The position numbers and the translations under genes were made by a program. From NCBI GenBank assembly GCA_003487005.1, contig DNFG01000081.1, forward strand, positions 1 through 7,443: a stretch of 7,443 nt of DNA, given 5' to 3'. This DNA is from Bryobacterales bacterium. Lineage in GTDB: Bacteria; Acidobacteriota; Terriglobia; Bryobacterales; Bryobacteraceae. The notes under the pieces were generated by a model. The model did not search any database. It saw only the letters and a list, made by a program, of their open reading frames with translations, and was not told where the DNA came from. This document shows, piece after piece, positions 6,621 through 7,443 of this stretch (position 1 is the first letter of the stretch; every line of letters starts with the position of its first letter).

Positions 6621-6626
6621 CAGGAG
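6621..6626 (+). promoter_or_regulatory. Ribosome binding site for the Met-rich protein
   Basis: CAGGAG lies 8 bases before the ATG at 6635. It selects this start over the open frame that begins at 6560. That longer frame would also start upstream of the predicted sigma-54 transcription start. Confidence 0.75.
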
Positions 6627-6634
6627 CTATTAAG

Positions 6635-7393
6635 ATGAACAGACTCTTTTCTCGTACGTCGCTGCTCGCATTGGCGCTCGCGACGTTGGCCTCCGCGCAG
6701 ATGGGCGGAGGAATGGGTAACGGCAATGGCGGTGGCATGATGGGGCCGGGCAACTCGGGAAATCCCGGCACTACAGGCATGAATCCCGGTCAGGGGATGG
6801 GAAGCGGAATGGGCATGAGCGGCGCCATGGGTTCGCGCGAGATGATGGACGGGCCGACCGTCGGACCGGATGGCACGGTTTACGTCGTGCGGTTCGCTTC
6901 AACCTCGACCACTAACCAGGGCATGATGAATCCCGGCACAGGCACTTCGCAGTATGAATTGGTGGCGCTGAGCCCAGTGAACGGGTTAGCGAAGTGGAAG
7001 CTCGCCATCACAGGCACGATGGTGTCTGAGCCGGCGTTGGGCAAGGACGGCAAGATCTTCATGACCGCTTCTGATTTCGTGATGAGCGGCCAGGGCCAGT
7101 CCGGCGGCGGCATGATGAACCCTGGGACATCGACAGCCTCGACCCGCAAGTCCCGATTGATCATCGTGACCGCCTACCCCACCACGGCAAGCATCACGGG
7201 CACGATCGAATTGGACTCCAACGTTCTCTCCGCTCCGAAGGTCACGGAGGAAGCCGCCAACTACACGGTTTACGTGACCGGCTTCGAGATGGGGGCCGAT
7301 GACAAGGACGCCGTCGCCAGCGGCCAGAAGACCCTGTACGCATTCACTCCGGCCGGCGGCCTCAAGTTCAGCGTCAAGGTCAACCAACCGTAA
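6635..7393 (+). CDS. Secreted Met/Gly-rich protein with PQQ-propeller-like repeats
   Basis: I do not recognise this 252-residue protein as a named family. A clear signal peptide (basic MNRLFSR, hydrophobic core, likely cut near ASAQ at 20-22) sends it out of the cytoplasm. Residues 23-71 are almost all Gly, Met, Asn, Ser and Pro, with 11 methionines in 49 positions and no cysteine. Such Met-rich tracts can bind Cu(I) or Ag(I) in periplasmic proteins, but that is inference here. From about 73 on, segments resemble PQQ-like propeller repeats: GPTVGPDGTVYVV, then YELVALSP-NGLAKWKL, SEPALGKDGKIFMTAS, and KTLYAFTPAGGLKF near the end. Only about three repeats are present, too few for a full propeller, so it may be incomplete or assemble with a partner. 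Loops hold two copies of GMMNPGT. It lies behind a sigma-54 promoter, divergent from the propeller gene. Confidence 0.75.
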   Translation: MNRLFSRTSLLALALATLASAQMGGGMGNGNGGGMMGPGNSGNPGTTGMNPGQGMGSGMGMSGAMGSREMMDGPTVGPDGTVYVVRFASTSTTNQGMMNPGTGTSQYELVALSPVNGLAKWKLAITGTMVSEPALGKDGKIFMTASDFVMSGQGQSGGGMMNPGTSTASTRKSRLIIVTAYPTTASITGTIELDSNVLSAPKVTEEAANYTVYVTGFEMGADDKDAVASGQKTLYAFTPAGGLKFSVKVNQP

Positions 7394-7407
7394 ATTGGAT
7401 TTCCAAT
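7394..7407 (+). repeat. Short inverted repeat after the Met-rich gene
   Basis: ATTGGA (7394-7399) and TCCAAT (7402-7407) flank two bases, starting one base after the stop codon. An overlapping alternative pairs GGATT with AATCC. Neither is followed by a T-run, so a terminator role is weak. Confidence 0.25.
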
Positions 7408-7430
7408 CCGGCCATCCACCTTCAACCAGT

Positions 7431-7443
7431 AGATCGGAAGAGC
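7431..7443 (+). other. Illumina adapter remnant at contig end
   Basis: AGATCGGAAGAGC is exactly the 13-base stem shared by Illumina TruSeq adapters and ends flush with the window. It is best treated as untrimmed adapter, not genomic sequence. Confidence 0.93.

Overview
This looks like a metagenomic contig from a moderately GC-rich Gram-negative bacterium. It carries a compact mercury-resistance (mer) operon flanked by envelope and metal-handling genes. The taxon is uncertain. The secreted Asp-box (BNR) propeller, the PQQ-like secreted protein and an exact sigma-54 promoter would fit an acidobacterium-like soil organism, but that is a guess. The last 13 bases (7431-7443) are the Illumina adapter stem, so the right-hand edge is a sequencing artefact.

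Layout. (1) 2-2436, plus strand: a tight three-gene cluster. It holds the C-terminal part of a DUF2318 membrane-anchored CxxC protein (cut by the left edge), a MacB/FtsX-type ABC permease, and its LolD/MacB-type ATPase. The same gene types sit together in P19/FTR1-type iron-uptake operons such as Campylobacter Cj1658-Cj1665, so an iron or envelope redox role is likely. (2) 2552-2591: a hairpin between the convergent ATPase and merR genes. (3) 2588-2986, minus strand: merR. A classic MerR operator/promoter (2998-3029) separates it from divergent merT, merP and merA (3062-5267). (4) 5377-6420, minus strand: a secreted Asp-box propeller protein with a CECC cluster, convergent with merA. (5) 6421-6634: a divergent control region with two perfect dyads and a consensus sigma-54 -24/-12 element. 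(6) 6635-7393, plus strand: a secreted Met/Gly-rich protein with PQQ-propeller-like repeats.

How it works together. MerR senses Hg(II) and opens PmerT. MerP binds Hg(II) in the periplasm, MerT carries it across the inner membrane, and MerA reduces it to Hg(0) with NADPH. There is no merB, merC, merD or merF in the window. This MerA also lacks the N-terminal HMA domain and has only a Cys-Cys pair near its start. The flanking DUF2318/ABC cluster, the CECC propeller and the Met-rich protein all have features that suggest metal or thiol handling. That makes the window look like a metal-stress neighbourhood, but only the mer genes can be assigned with confidence. No transposase, integrase, tRNA, rRNA or CRISPR was seen.
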